Shown here: positions 54,252 through 62,521 of the stretch, piece after piece
How positions within the stretch are numbered: the first letter of the stretch is position 1
How the letters are laid out: each line of letters opens with the position of its first letter
Assembly (NCBI GenBank): GCA_038147395.1
Contig: JAYQTM010000001.1
Span: 1,116,001-1,180,000 of the forward strand
Length of the DNA: 64,000 nucleotides
Direction of reading: 5' to 3'
From: Eutrophovita brisbanensis
GTDB lineage: Bacteria > Pseudomonadota > Gammaproteobacteria > Burkholderiales > Eutrophovitaceae
The notes under the pieces: model-generated
What the model was told of the DNA's origin: nothing
The model's database searches: none
The model's input: only the letters and a program-made list of their open reading frames with translations
Translations under genes and position numbers: made by a program

Positions 54252-55349
54252 TTAAAAATACTGATACTTTTTAACAGCATCTTCATTCCACTCAATGCCA
54301 TTTCCAGCTCTGTCTGGAACAATCGCCATACCATTCACCACTTCGAATGGTTCTTGTATCAATGGATTTCCCCAGTCGCGATATTCCAACCAATCTGCGC
54401 TCTCGGATGCTCTAAGCAAATGAGCTGAGACCTCTGGGTACAAGTGACTAGATAGCGGATGCCCTGCTGCCCCAGCGATTGCTGCTGCCCTCATCCATCC
54501 TGTGACACCACCAATACGCATGAGATCTGGCATATACAGATCAGCTGCCTTCGCTTGAACTGCTTCCAAGAACGAGCGCGGCCCATAGATGTTCTCGCCA
54601 ATCGATATCGGGGTTTTCATCTCAGCCGTTAACTGAGCATTTTGTGCGTAATTATCAAATACCACGGGCTCCTCAAACCAATATAGACCCTGGTTATCCA
54701 GCTCATGAAGGCGCCATATCGCCTCTTGAATCGTCTGCCCTTGGTTGAAATCACACATTAAGTGAATGTCATTTCCGATTTCCGCTCTCACAAGCTCCAA
54801 TGCCTTTAAGTCATCATCTAACTTCTGTCGACCCAACCGTATTTTGATTGCGTTGAAGTTGCCTTCATCGACCAACTCTCTTGCTTGTTGGGCGAGCTTT
54901 TCGATGGGAATCAACCATAGCCCGTTAGTGTTGTAGGTACGGATTTCTCCCGTTGAACCGCCAAGCATTGATGCGAGAGGTAAATTTGCCGCCTTCGATA
55001 AGGCATCCCAGATTGCCATATCGAGTCCCGCGGCAACAATCACGCTCACACCTTGTCGTCCAATCAAATGGAGCGACCCAATGACGTCACGATACATATC
55101 GAGTGGAGCTAATTGGCGTCCCTTGAATTTTTCTGCCATGTCGTGGAGTGCAGGAGCAATATACTTCACGGAATCCTTCAAATACGGCTCAAGGTAACTT
55201 CGCCCAACAATGCCCTCCTTTGTATGGACATCAATCAATATAAACGGCCATTCATTGAATTGACCGACTTTAGCCACAAGGGGTCGTCGTAATGGCACCA
55301 ATGATGCTCTGACTGTAATTTTGTCGAAGGTAAGTTGCTCAAATTTCAT
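54252..55349 (-). CDS. Mandelate racemase/muconate lactonizing-type enolase-superfamily enzyme
   Basis: 365 residues. An N-terminal capping domain precedes a TIM barrel. Metal ligands are Asp in MCDFNQG, Glu in YWFEEPV and Glu in ISIGENIYG. The acid-base candidates are Lys in AIKIRLGR (the second K of KxK is Arg here) and a His in SSHLYPE with a preceding Asp (PDLMRIGG), as in the mandelate racemase subgroup. It abstracts an alpha proton from a carboxylate; racemase or dehydratase activity cannot be distinguished. Co-directional with the TauD-like gene downstream. Confidence 0.87.
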   Translation of the reverse strand: MKFEQLTFDKITVRASLVPLRRPLVAKVGQFNEWPFILIDVHTKEGIVGRSYLEPYLKDSVKYIAPALHDMAEKFKGRQLAPLDMYRDVIGSLHLIGRQGVSVIVAAGLDMAIWDALSKAANLPLASMLGGSTGEIRTYNTNGLWLIPIEKLAQQARELVDEGNFNAIKIRLGRQKLDDDLKALELVRAEIGNDIHLMCDFNQGQTIQEAIWRLHELDNQGLYWFEEPVVFDNYAQNAQLTAEMKTPISIGENIYGPRSFLEAVQAKAADLYMPDLMRIGGVTGWMRAAAIAGAAGHPLSSHLYPEVSAHLLRASESADWLEYRDWGNPLIQEPFEVVNGMAIVPDRAGNGIEWNEDAVKKYQYF

Positions 55350-55531
55350 CGTTTTCCCAAAAAATCAAATTAACCAACACATTACTCTAACCGATTCACA
55401 GCTAATGGGACGATCTCGGTTATTCAAAGAAATCATTTTGATATAACCAGTTAAGGTTTGATTATTCATACTTATCTGTTAATTTGGTCTCGTCACATCA
55501 TTTCATTCATGGCAATCATAGGAGAGGAAGT

Positions 55532-56026
55532 ATGAAGTTAGCGCTCGTTTCGATACTGAGTATTTTTGTGTTCAGCACCAATGCTATCGCTGATCATCAT
55601 GGTCATTCAGCTGGAAAGTTATCACTGACCTCTAACGGTGAATTCCTTTTGGACACAACCAATGTAGGAGGCATTAAGTTCACCACAGGAGAATTGAAGG
55701 GGCTCAGCAATGTAAGCAATTCATCATACGCAACACTTCCTGACGGAACCGTATTAAGCTTTAGCTGCACCGGCAGCAGTTTAGAAAAGGATGGAAAATC
55801 CACGTTGTACGCGCTTTGTACCGTCAAAGATAAAGATGGCGACGAAATCATGATGGAGAATTCACGAGAAGGAGCGATTGGAGTCCCCGGCCCCGGAAAC
55901 TCACTATTAAAGGGCGTGTCAGGTAAATTTGCCAACTTGGTTGGAACGTGTACCTATATCCCGACTTACATGATGAATGGCGGTGTTTTTGTCTCTGTCG
56001 CCTTTGACTGCGATATGAAACACTAA
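55532..56026 (+). CDS. Hypothetical secreted protein
   Basis: 164 residues from ATG 55532, preceded by GGAGAGGA; an in-frame start at 55484 would add residues before the signal peptide. The signal peptide is MKLALVSILSIFVFSTNAIA, then a His-rich mature N-terminus (DHHGHSAG). The body is beta-rich with Cys in SFSCTGSS, ALCTVKDKDGDE, VGTCTYI and AFDCDMKH, suggesting two disulfides. DKDGDE resembles a short metal-binding loop, but one motif is not enough to claim calcium binding. It is convergent with the NOS gene, separated by a shared terminator. Family not recognised. Confidence 0.65.
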   Translation: MKLALVSILSIFVFSTNAIADHHGHSAGKLSLTSNGEFLLDTTNVGGIKFTTGELKGLSNVSNSSYATLPDGTVLSFSCTGSSLEKDGKSTLYALCTVKDKDGDEIMMENSREGAIGVPGPGNSLLKGVSGKFANLVGTCTYIPTYMMNGGVFVSVAFDCDMKH

Positions 56027-56045
56027 ACAAAATTACATCCAACTT

Positions 56046-56074
56046 AAAAAAGGAGATCAACGATCTCCTTTTTT
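56046..56074. terminator. Bidirectional intrinsic terminator
   Basis: AAAAAAGGAGATC at 56046-56058 pairs with GATCTCCTTTTTT at 56062-56074 across a three-base loop. A-rich and T-rich flanks make it work on both strands, ending the small secreted gene (+) and the NOS gene (-). Confidence 0.92.
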
Positions 56075-56081
56075 ATTTCAT

Positions 56082-59000
56082 TTAACTCTCGAGCACAAAC
56101 GCTGGCTTCAATTGTCGATTCGTGAAGTCCATGTGGAATTGCGGTGTCGTTGAGCCCGAGATTGGAGGAACGACCCAGCTCCAGTCGGTTTCAGCGACTC
56201 GGCCACATTGATGTTCTGTGGCGATGAAATCCAAAAATTCAGACGAGGCAGTATGGTGATCCAAAATTGTGATGCCACATTGTTTGAACGAATGCAGTAC
56301 GGCGACATTGAGTTCTATCATTGCCTTGTCACGCCATAGCTTCGCGTCGCCGCTCATATCTGCACCCATCTTTTTAGCGATAACTGGCAACAAGTTATAT
56401 CGGTAAGGATCAGAGAAGTTTCGACCACCGATCTCAGTCCCTACATACCAACCGTTAAATATGACGGGGTAACGCACACCATAAGCATCTAAATAACTTT
56501 CTGAAATCGCTGGTAGTGCATGCCACTTTAGGTCTAGCGTTGCGAACCATGAGTAATCGGGATGCGTCATGGAAACTTCAAGTATTTCACCGTCTAAGTA
56601 ATCTCGACGATGAATCTCGCCATCGCTGTCCATAATCATAAGCGGCAAAAGATCAAAAGATGTTCGTGGACCGACCCATCCGGATTTTTCAGCCAATCGA
56701 GTTAACTCGATGTGAGCTGGATCTCCCAAGACGGATCCATCATCTAATTCGTAGCCCGCGTAGCGTGCCAATTGTGGGCTCAGGATTTTATTTCCAGTGA
56801 CCGCTTCTGGTGAGAGAATCGTCAACACGCTTCTTAGTCGACCATCGTTTGTTGCTATTTTGGCATGTTTTGCCATGTCCTCAAGGACAGCCCTGGGCTC
56901 GATTAGGTAACGACTGTCCCGTACGTGTAATCCATTCCAGTAAATTCGTCCGACACATCGCGTTGAATTGCGCCATGCCACACGTGATGCAAAAGTCAAC
57001 TCCTCGATTGTGGGCTCGAATGAATCAACATCTGATAAATCATTTAAGCGTGCCTCCAACGCATCCTCTATCTCGTATTCGATATGAAATTGCGTCAACA
57101 GTCGTTTTGCTTGTTCAAGCGGCGGGATGTCAGCCCCAACTGGGACCGGTTCAACGTGTCTGTGATCGACGGGGCATACTGGAGGCAATGAAGGCTTTTG
57201 ATGAACGTTAGTGCCGAGTGGTTGTACTTTCGTCACGCCAAAGCTTTCAACTTTAACTCTTGAGTCATCGACCCCCATTCCGCGCAACATCTCACAAACT
57301 CCATCTTCAAACGACCTAGGACCACACACAATAAAACATGTCGAATCAACATCTGAGATGAGTGCTGAAACTTGCTCAGCAGTGACATAGCCCTGTTTGC
57401 TCGTCGTTTGGAGCACGTACTGCCCTTTTCTTCTCTCGCAAGACGAGTTTAATTCCGCCTGATATGCAGCCTCCTCGCTACGACGCACCGAATGAATGAC
57501 ACTCACTCGTCTGGACTGAGCGTCCCGCGCAATTGATACCGCGGGCGTGACACCGATCCCTCCCACAAGGCAAACAACATCCATCCATTTCTGACTAACA
57601 GCCTCGCCCTGGGGCTCAGATGCGCGCAACAAACCTTTCCGAGCTGAGTGAATCAACCAGTTTGAAAAAATACCACCATCTTCTCGTTTGACACCCAACT
57701 CCCACCCCGTGTTACCGCCTTGAACACCGGTAAGGGTGTAACTTCGAGAAACCCACGCGCCGTCAATAAAACCCTCTAAGGTGATGTGTTGACCGCATTG
57801 AGCTTTGGATAGTGGTTCGAGGAGCCCTTTTAGAACGACTTTATAAATGTCAGTGGCGATCTCTTCAACGGCCTCGACCGTCACAGGATTACCAAAACTT
57901 GCCCCGCACAGTTCAGCTAATCGAGGCTTACAGCTGCCACATACCTGGCCTGCTCCACTCACCTCACACATCGCATCAAGCGTGATGGTTTTTTCTAGAT
58001 AAGGACGAATGTCCGCCAGTGTTTTAGCGGTGCAACCACAAAGAATTTCGTCATCAAGCCCGCGATGATTTTGTGTCTCCAAGCTCACATATCCAGTGAT
58101 CGAAAATACTCTTTGTAGCCACGGCGTCACCACTTCATTGTCAAATAAAATTTTCGCAGCCGTCGACAGGCCATCCCATTCAGGCCCCGCATTGATTCTG
58201 ACTAACCGATGATCGATAAGACCTAATTCAACATCAGGCGCTTTGTTTGAGGTCAGCCACTGAATCTGTGTCTCATCGACCTCGTTTTGCGAAAATAAAA
58301 CCTGATTCGTCTCGATAATTCGAGATACCAGTATTCGTCGATCGTCGTGCAATCGGTAAACCGCACTCGCTGCAGGTAAACCATTTATTTGACCAGACGA
58401 TAAAACCACAACGCCTCGTTTCGGCAAACTGTAGAGCCCCTCAAAGGCTTTCATCAAGTCGGCGAGCTTTGGTGATAAAAGGACTTCTTCTTTGAACCGC
58501 GCTCCATCAAGACGGATCAGCGTTGTATTGGTGTTTGCAACGACAGTCGCCGTTCTCGGAATATCTTGGAGCACACCACGTTCGCCAAAAAATCCGCCAG
58601 CACCAACTCGAGATAGCGAAATTAATTCGCCATCCAGACTCTCGTCATAAACCTCTACTTCACCTTGCTCAACGATATATAGAGTGTCCGCTCGATCGCC
58701 TTTTTTGAAAATCGTTTGGCCTTTTTCAAATCGCTGTTGTGATACCACGAGTTGGACAATTTTCTCAAGAGATAAATAGTCCTTAAGGGCATTCTTCCGT
58801 TCGACTCGCTCGATTGAATCGGATGCATTCTTTTTAATTAATTGTTTTTCTTTTTTCGGTAACAGGTGTTCTTTGAATAACCGTTTCTCGATGAAATACA
58901 ACTCAACCGAAGTCAGAGCGAGAGCGTTCGCATTACGAGGTCGCTCCGTTGAGAACAACAGGCTTTGCTCGCCAAACACCGCACCTTCTGTCAATCGCTT

Positions 59001-59204
59001 AATCGGCAATGGTTTGGCGCCTTGAACATCAACAGTAATTTCTACTGTTCCGGATTTAATGACATAAATCCCATCAGATACCTCGCCTTGACGAAATACA
59101 GATTCCCCGGGTCCGTAGGAATTAATAACCGCCCTTTGCTCTATCGTCGTTTTTATGGAATCAGTTAGATCACTGAAAAATTCCGATTGATCAAAAACAC
59201 CCAT
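56082..59204 (-). CDS. Nitric oxide synthase with two cNMP-binding domains, [2Fe-2S] and reductase modules
   Basis: 1040 residues in five parts. (1) cNMP-binding domain, about 12-115, with VFGEQSLL and RPRNA. (2) A second, about 145-250, with FFGERGVLQDIPRTATV. (3) A region of unclear identity, then a BFD-like [2Fe-2S] domain, about 385-432, with Cys389, 391, 422 and 425. (4) An FNR-type reductase, about 438-655: RSYT at 487-490 (FAD), GGIGVTP at 548-554 and CGPRSF at 627-632 (NAD(P)H). (5) A NOS oxygenase, about 695-1040: haem ligand Cys750 in WRNSTRCVGRIYW, substrate Glu924 in FNGWYVGTEIGGRNF, and LHSFKQCGITILDHH with DWSWVVPPISGS. All parts are in one intact frame. It should oxidise arginine to citrulline and NO with its own electron chain, gated by cyclic nucleotides. 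The reductase-first order recalls Sorangium cellulosum NOS. Confidence 0.93.
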   Translation of the reverse strand: MGVFDQSEFFSDLTDSIKTTIEQRAVINSYGPGESVFRQGEVSDGIYVIKSGTVEITVDVQGAKPLPIKRLTEGAVFGEQSLLFSTERPRNANALALTSVELYFIEKRLFKEHLLPKKEKQLIKKNASDSIERVERKNALKDYLSLEKIVQLVVSQQRFEKGQTIFKKGDRADTLYIVEQGEVEVYDESLDGELISLSRVGAGGFFGERGVLQDIPRTATVVANTNTTLIRLDGARFKEEVLLSPKLADLMKAFEGLYSLPKRGVVVLSSGQINGLPAASAVYRLHDDRRILVSRIIETNQVLFSQNEVDETQIQWLTSNKAPDVELGLIDHRLVRINAGPEWDGLSTAAKILFDNEVVTPWLQRVFSITGYVSLETQNHRGLDDEILCGCTAKTLADIRPYLEKTITLDAMCEVSGAGQVCGSCKPRLAELCGASFGNPVTVEAVEEIATDIYKVVLKGLLEPLSKAQCGQHITLEGFIDGAWVSRSYTLTGVQGGNTGWELGVKREDGGIFSNWLIHSARKGLLRASEPQGEAVSQKWMDVVCLVGGIGVTPAVSIARDAQSRRVSVIHSVRRSEEAAYQAELNSSCERRKGQYVLQTTSKQGYVTAEQVSALISDVDSTCFIVCGPRSFEDGVCEMLRGMGVDDSRVKVESFGVTKVQPLGTNVHQKPSLPPVCPVDHRHVEPVPVGADIPPLEQAKRLLTQFHIEYEIEDALEARLNDLSDVDSFEPTIEELTFASRVAWRNSTRCVGRIYWNGLHVRDSRYLIEPRAVLEDMAKHAKIATNDGRLRSVLTILSPEAVTGNKILSPQLARYAGYELDDGSVLGDPAHIELTRLAEKSGWVGPRTSFDLLPLMIMDSDGEIHRRDYLDGEILEVSMTHPDYSWFATLDLKWHALPAISESYLDAYGVRYPVIFNGWYVGTEIGGRNFSDPYRYNLLPVIAKKMGADMSGDAKLWRDKAMIELNVAVLHSFKQCGITILDHHTASSEFLDFIATEHQCGRVAETDWSWVVPPISGSTTPQFHMDFTNRQLKPAFVLES

Positions 59205-59290
59205 ATGCTTAACACCCGAGAAAATACTTGGAAGACTTGACCGACTTTGATTATGCCAACAAATTGAATCTATCGACGCGGATATTTAAA
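59205..59290. promoter_or_regulatory. Shared divergent control region of NOS and channel genes
   Basis: 86 bases between the NOS ATG (59204) and the preferred channel ATG (59291), so the two promoters must overlap or lie inside each other's 5' ends. It is AT-rich. I see no convincing CRP (TGTGA-N6-TCACA) or FNR half-site pair. A TTGATCAA palindrome lies just inside the NOS 5' end. Confidence 0.5.
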
Positions 59291-60125
59291 ATGGCCTTTT
59301 TAATTAACTTCACGAAATCAATGAGTCTCATCGAGAGAGTAATCGAGGTTCGACACAGTAAAGTGTTTGAGCTCACGATGATATTTGTCATCATCATTTC
59401 AGCACTCAATGTCGGAGCGCACACTTATCGGGGGCTAACCTCTTATCAACATGTACTCGCATATCTTGATGTGGGGATCACCATCATTTTTTCGGCTGAA
59501 ATTATCATTCGATTAATTGCGGAAGGCAGCATCAAGCGCTTTGTCAAAGATCCTTGGAACGTATTTGATACCGTGATTGTCATTGGAAGCTTGGTCCCAC
59601 TTGAGAGTTCAAGCCTGGTCTTTGTGGGGAGATTACTAAGAATTTTTCGGATATTGCGGTTGGTCTCTTTCGTGCCCGAGCTAAGGGTGCTGCTAAATGC
59701 ACTCTTCGCGTCCCTTCCGAGACTCGGTTATCTCGTACTCCTGATGTTTATCTTTTTTTATATCTATGGTGCCGTGGGAGCGACATTATTTTCCGAAATC
59801 AATCCATTTTTGTGGGGAGATATTCTTCGTGCGATGTTGACGCTTTTTAGAGTCATGACATTTGAAGATTGGACTGATGTGATGTACGAGGTAATGGCTA
59901 TTTATCCGCTTAGGTTGGATTTATTTCCTGACCTTTATTTTCTTTTCTGCTTTCGCTTTCTTGAATATGCTCATTGGGATCGTCGTGGACGTGGTTAACA
60001 AGGAAAGTCGGTCCTTAACCCAATCTGAGGATGATGAGGAAAAACACAAACAAGAATTAATGGCCGGGATTCAGAAGATATCTGGTGAATTAGAACGTCT
60101 GCGTGGCCGCCTAGATAAAGGCTAG
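59291..60125 (+). CDS. Voltage-gated cation channel (BacNav/Cav-like), frame broken once
   Basis: A single-domain six-helix ion channel. S1-S3 are at about 20-100, and S4 has Arg114, 117, 120 and 123 every third residue (GRLLRIFRILRLV). The S5-pore-S6 region has filter TFEDWTD at residues 190-196. The frame as read ends at 59998 in a non-helical tail. The next frame, from about 59913, reads WIYFLTFIFFSAFAFLNMLI and GIVVDVV (S6), then a charged coiled coil (EDDEEKHKQELMAGIQK, ELERLRGRLDKG) to a stop at 60125, as in NaChBac relatives. One extra base near 59908-59915 explains it. Starts at TTG 59228, ATG 59291 or ATG 59321 are possible. Acidic filter positions suggest calcium permeability. Confidence 0.85.
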
Positions 60126-60889
60126 TGATCTAGAAACAAACGATGAAAGTTTTTCGTTGTCGCTTGGGCCACGGTATCAACCGGTAGCTCTTTGACGCGC
60201 GCCACCTCCTCTAATACATATCGAACATATGATGGCTCATTTGTTTTGCCGCGATTTGGGACAGGAGCTAAATAAGGCGAATCGGTCTCAATCAAAATAG
60301 ACTCAAGCGGAATCACCTTCGCCACATCGCGAATTGCTTGCGCATTTTTGAAGGTGATAATCCCAGAAAATGAAATAAAAAACCCTAGATCGATTGATGC
60401 ACGAGCAAATTCAAGCGTTTCGGTGAAACAGTGCATCACGCCACGAACAAGCCCTTCCCCCTCCTCCTTCAAAATGCTGAGCGTGTCGTCTCCGGCCTCT
60501 CGAGTGTGAATAATCAATGGTTTATCCGTCTGGCGTGCTGCTTGGATATGCACCCTGAAACGGTCACGCTGCCACGCGACGTCCCCTTCGGTCCGAAAAT
60601 AATCAAGACCAGTCTCACCGATGGCGACCACCTTTGGATCCTCAGATAAAGAAACCAAGCGCTCGACCGTTGGCTCCTCGCCGGATTCATGATCTGGATG
60701 GACCCCAACCGAGGCGTAAATGTGCTCATGCGCCTTCGCAAGAGATAGCACCTCAGGGAATTTTTCTAGATTGACGGACACACAAAGCGCCTTCGAGACC
60801 TGATTTTCCGCCATTCTCTCCAGCACCCCATCGATATCCTCGATAAGTTCTGGAAAATTAATATGGCAATGCGAGTCAATAATATTCAT
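60122..60889 (-). CDS. tatD: TatD-family metal-dependent deoxyribonuclease
   Basis: 255 residues of the amidohydrolase-like TatD family. DSHCHINFPEL (metal His pair), GVHPD, IGETGLDYFR (Glu bridge), IIHTREA, MHCFTET and LIETDSPYLAP (catalytic Asp) are all in order. It is a 3'-5' exonuclease acting on damaged DNA. It is the last gene of fabF-mltG-tmk-holB-tatD, and its stop overlaps the repaired end of the convergent channel gene. Confidence 0.93.
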   Translation of the reverse strand: MNIIDSHCHINFPELIEDIDGVLERMAENQVSKALCVSVNLEKFPEVLSLAKAHEHIYASVGVHPDHESGEEPTVERLVSLSEDPKVVAIGETGLDYFRTEGDVAWQRDRFRVHIQAARQTDKPLIIHTREAGDDTLSILKEEGEGLVRGVMHCFTETLEFARASIDLGFFISFSGIITFKNAQAIRDVAKVIPLESILIETDSPYLAPVPNRGKTNEPSYVRYVLEEVARVKELPVDTVAQATTKNFHRLFLDH

Positions 60890-60897
60890 AGCCGTTT

Positions 60898-61905
60898 CTA
60901 ATTTTTAGCCCACTTCAAAAATAGCGCCTCAAGAGCAAGCCTTCGATTGAGCGGATGATGAATCGATTTCAAATAATCAATCAACTCATCCATCCAACGA
61001 ATCAACAACACACCGGTGACATGTCGTTTGATATTCATCAATTGTTCACTCATGTCAGTGTAAAAATACAACTCGCCTTCAGCGTCCAAAAGCAACAGGT
61101 CATGTATCAATGGGTAAAGTATTTTTCTTAGGTACTCAGGATCCAATTTTTCACAAAAGGCTGCCAACGCGAAGACATCGATTCGACGTTGACCTAATGC
61201 GCTGACAATGCGTCTCCTTGCTTCGAAAAATTGCTCATCAATCAAGAGCTCTCGTGTGGCCAGCGGCGCATTCGACGACAACCGTGATGCCAGCGTTGTA
61301 AGTCCATCACTCGACAATCGCTCCTCAGCTTCATTTTTCAACCAATTGATTGCCACTTCATCTGATGGGGGCAACACGTGATGTTTCAGACATCGACTGC
61401 GAATCGTGGGGATGACTGATTGGGCGTTTTTTGCCACAAGGATAAAATGAAGAAACTCTGGGGGCTCCTCTAATATTTTGAGAAGCGCATTTGAGGCACT
61501 TTGGTTGAGATTTTCAGCAGGATTAATTACGACTACCTTGGCATATCCGCGATGTGGCTTCGTGCCAGAGAATTCGGCAAGTCCACGAACCGACTTCACG
61601 CTGATTAATTGCTTGATCTTTTTTTCATCAGTAGCGGTGACGTCTCCAACTTTTGTTTCGACCTCGTCATTGGTGATCACTCGAAAGTCCGGATGATTCT
61701 CTGACTCAAACAGCAGGCACTCTTTGCATTCATGACAAGCTGCACCTAAATGAATCGGTGCGCTACAAAGCATGGATTTAGCAAGCGCGCGAGCTAGAGC
61801 GCCTTTACCTAAGCCACTGACACCAATAAGCAGCAGTGATGATGGCAATCGCTCTCCGATTGACTTCACTGAGTCCTCAAGCCATGGAAAATCTACAAGC
61901 CGCAT
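60898..61905 (-). CDS. holB: DNA polymerase III delta' subunit
   Basis: 335 residues. AAA+ clamp-loader subunit. A P-loop-like GVSGLGKGALARAL, a zinc site with four Cys (CSAPIHLGAACHECKECLL), NPAENLNQSASNALLKILEEPP and the SRC motif (IRSRCLKHH). It helps load the beta clamp. Overlaps the end of tmk by 13 bases and is followed by tatD after 8 bp; the pilZ gene often found between them is absent. Confidence 0.92.
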   Translation of the reverse strand: MRLVDFPWLEDSVKSIGERLPSSLLLIGVSGLGKGALARALAKSMLCSAPIHLGAACHECKECLLFESENHPDFRVITNDEVETKVGDVTATDEKKIKQLISVKSVRGLAEFSGTKPHRGYAKVVVINPAENLNQSASNALLKILEEPPEFLHFILVAKNAQSVIPTIRSRCLKHHVLPPSDEVAINWLKNEAEERLSSDGLTTLASRLSSNAPLATRELLIDEQFFEARRRIVSALGQRRIDVFALAAFCEKLDPEYLRKILYPLIHDLLLLDAEGELYFYTDMSEQLMNIKRHVTGVLLIRWMDELIDYLKSIHHPLNRRLALEALFLKWAKN

Positions 61906-62513
61906 AACGCTGCCAACTGTTGCTCGACGCTTACTCTCACTTGTCCCTTTGATCGAGTTGAGTCGATGACTTTAATACGATCAGGAAATTTCTCTGCACG
62001 CTCCAAATACGTTCGGCGAACCCGCTCATGAAAAGCGATCTCCTCCGATTCAAACCGATCCCGACTTCTATCTCCCATGCGTCTTTGTGCGTCGCGTATT
62101 GGCAAATCGAAGAAGAATGTGAGGTTCGGCTGAAGCGTACCATGTACCCAAGCTTCAATCGTCTCGATTCTCGCTGATTCCATTTGCGAACCACCACCTT
62201 GATATGCAAATGTCGCGTCTGTGAATCGGTCGCAGACAACTGTCGAGCCACGAGCTATCGCGGGTTTGATGACTCGTTCGATGTGCTCATTTCGAGCGGC
62301 AAATATCATGAGCAGCTCGGTTGACGCGTCAAGTGGTGAGCTTGCTTGCAAAATCAATTCCCTGATCGTCTCACCAATCTCGGTTCCGCCAGGCTCACGA
62401 GTTTTGACAACATCTACTCCCCGATCCTCTAAATATTTAACGGCATACTCCAACTGCGTACTCTTCCCCGCACCATCAACTCCTTCAAACGTAATGAACC
62501 GACCTAGAGCCAT
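61893..62513 (-). CDS. tmk: Thymidylate kinase
   Basis: 206 residues. P-loop FEGVDGAGKSTQ, the TREPGGTEIGE motif, DRFTDATFAYQGGG (DR-x motif), and a LID region with Arg/Asp residues (MGDRSRDRFESEE). Phosphorylates dTMP to dTDP. Lies between mltG and holB, with which it overlaps by 13 bases. Confidence 0.95.
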   Translation of the reverse strand: MALGRFITFEGVDGAGKSTQLEYAVKYLEDRGVDVVKTREPGGTEIGETIRELILQASSPLDASTELLMIFAARNEHIERVIKPAIARGSTVVCDRFTDATFAYQGGGSQMESARIETIEAWVHGTLQPNLTFFFDLPIRDAQRRMGDRSRDRFESEEIAFHERVRRTYLERAEKFPDRIKVIDSTRSKGQVRVSVEQQLAALCGL

Positions 62514-62521
62514 AAGTATTC

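Noticed and set aside
59186..59250. FNR or CRP operator in the NOS-channel interval
   Set aside because: TTGATCAA and TTGATT-like strings occur, but none has the required spacing of half-sites. Not supported by eye.
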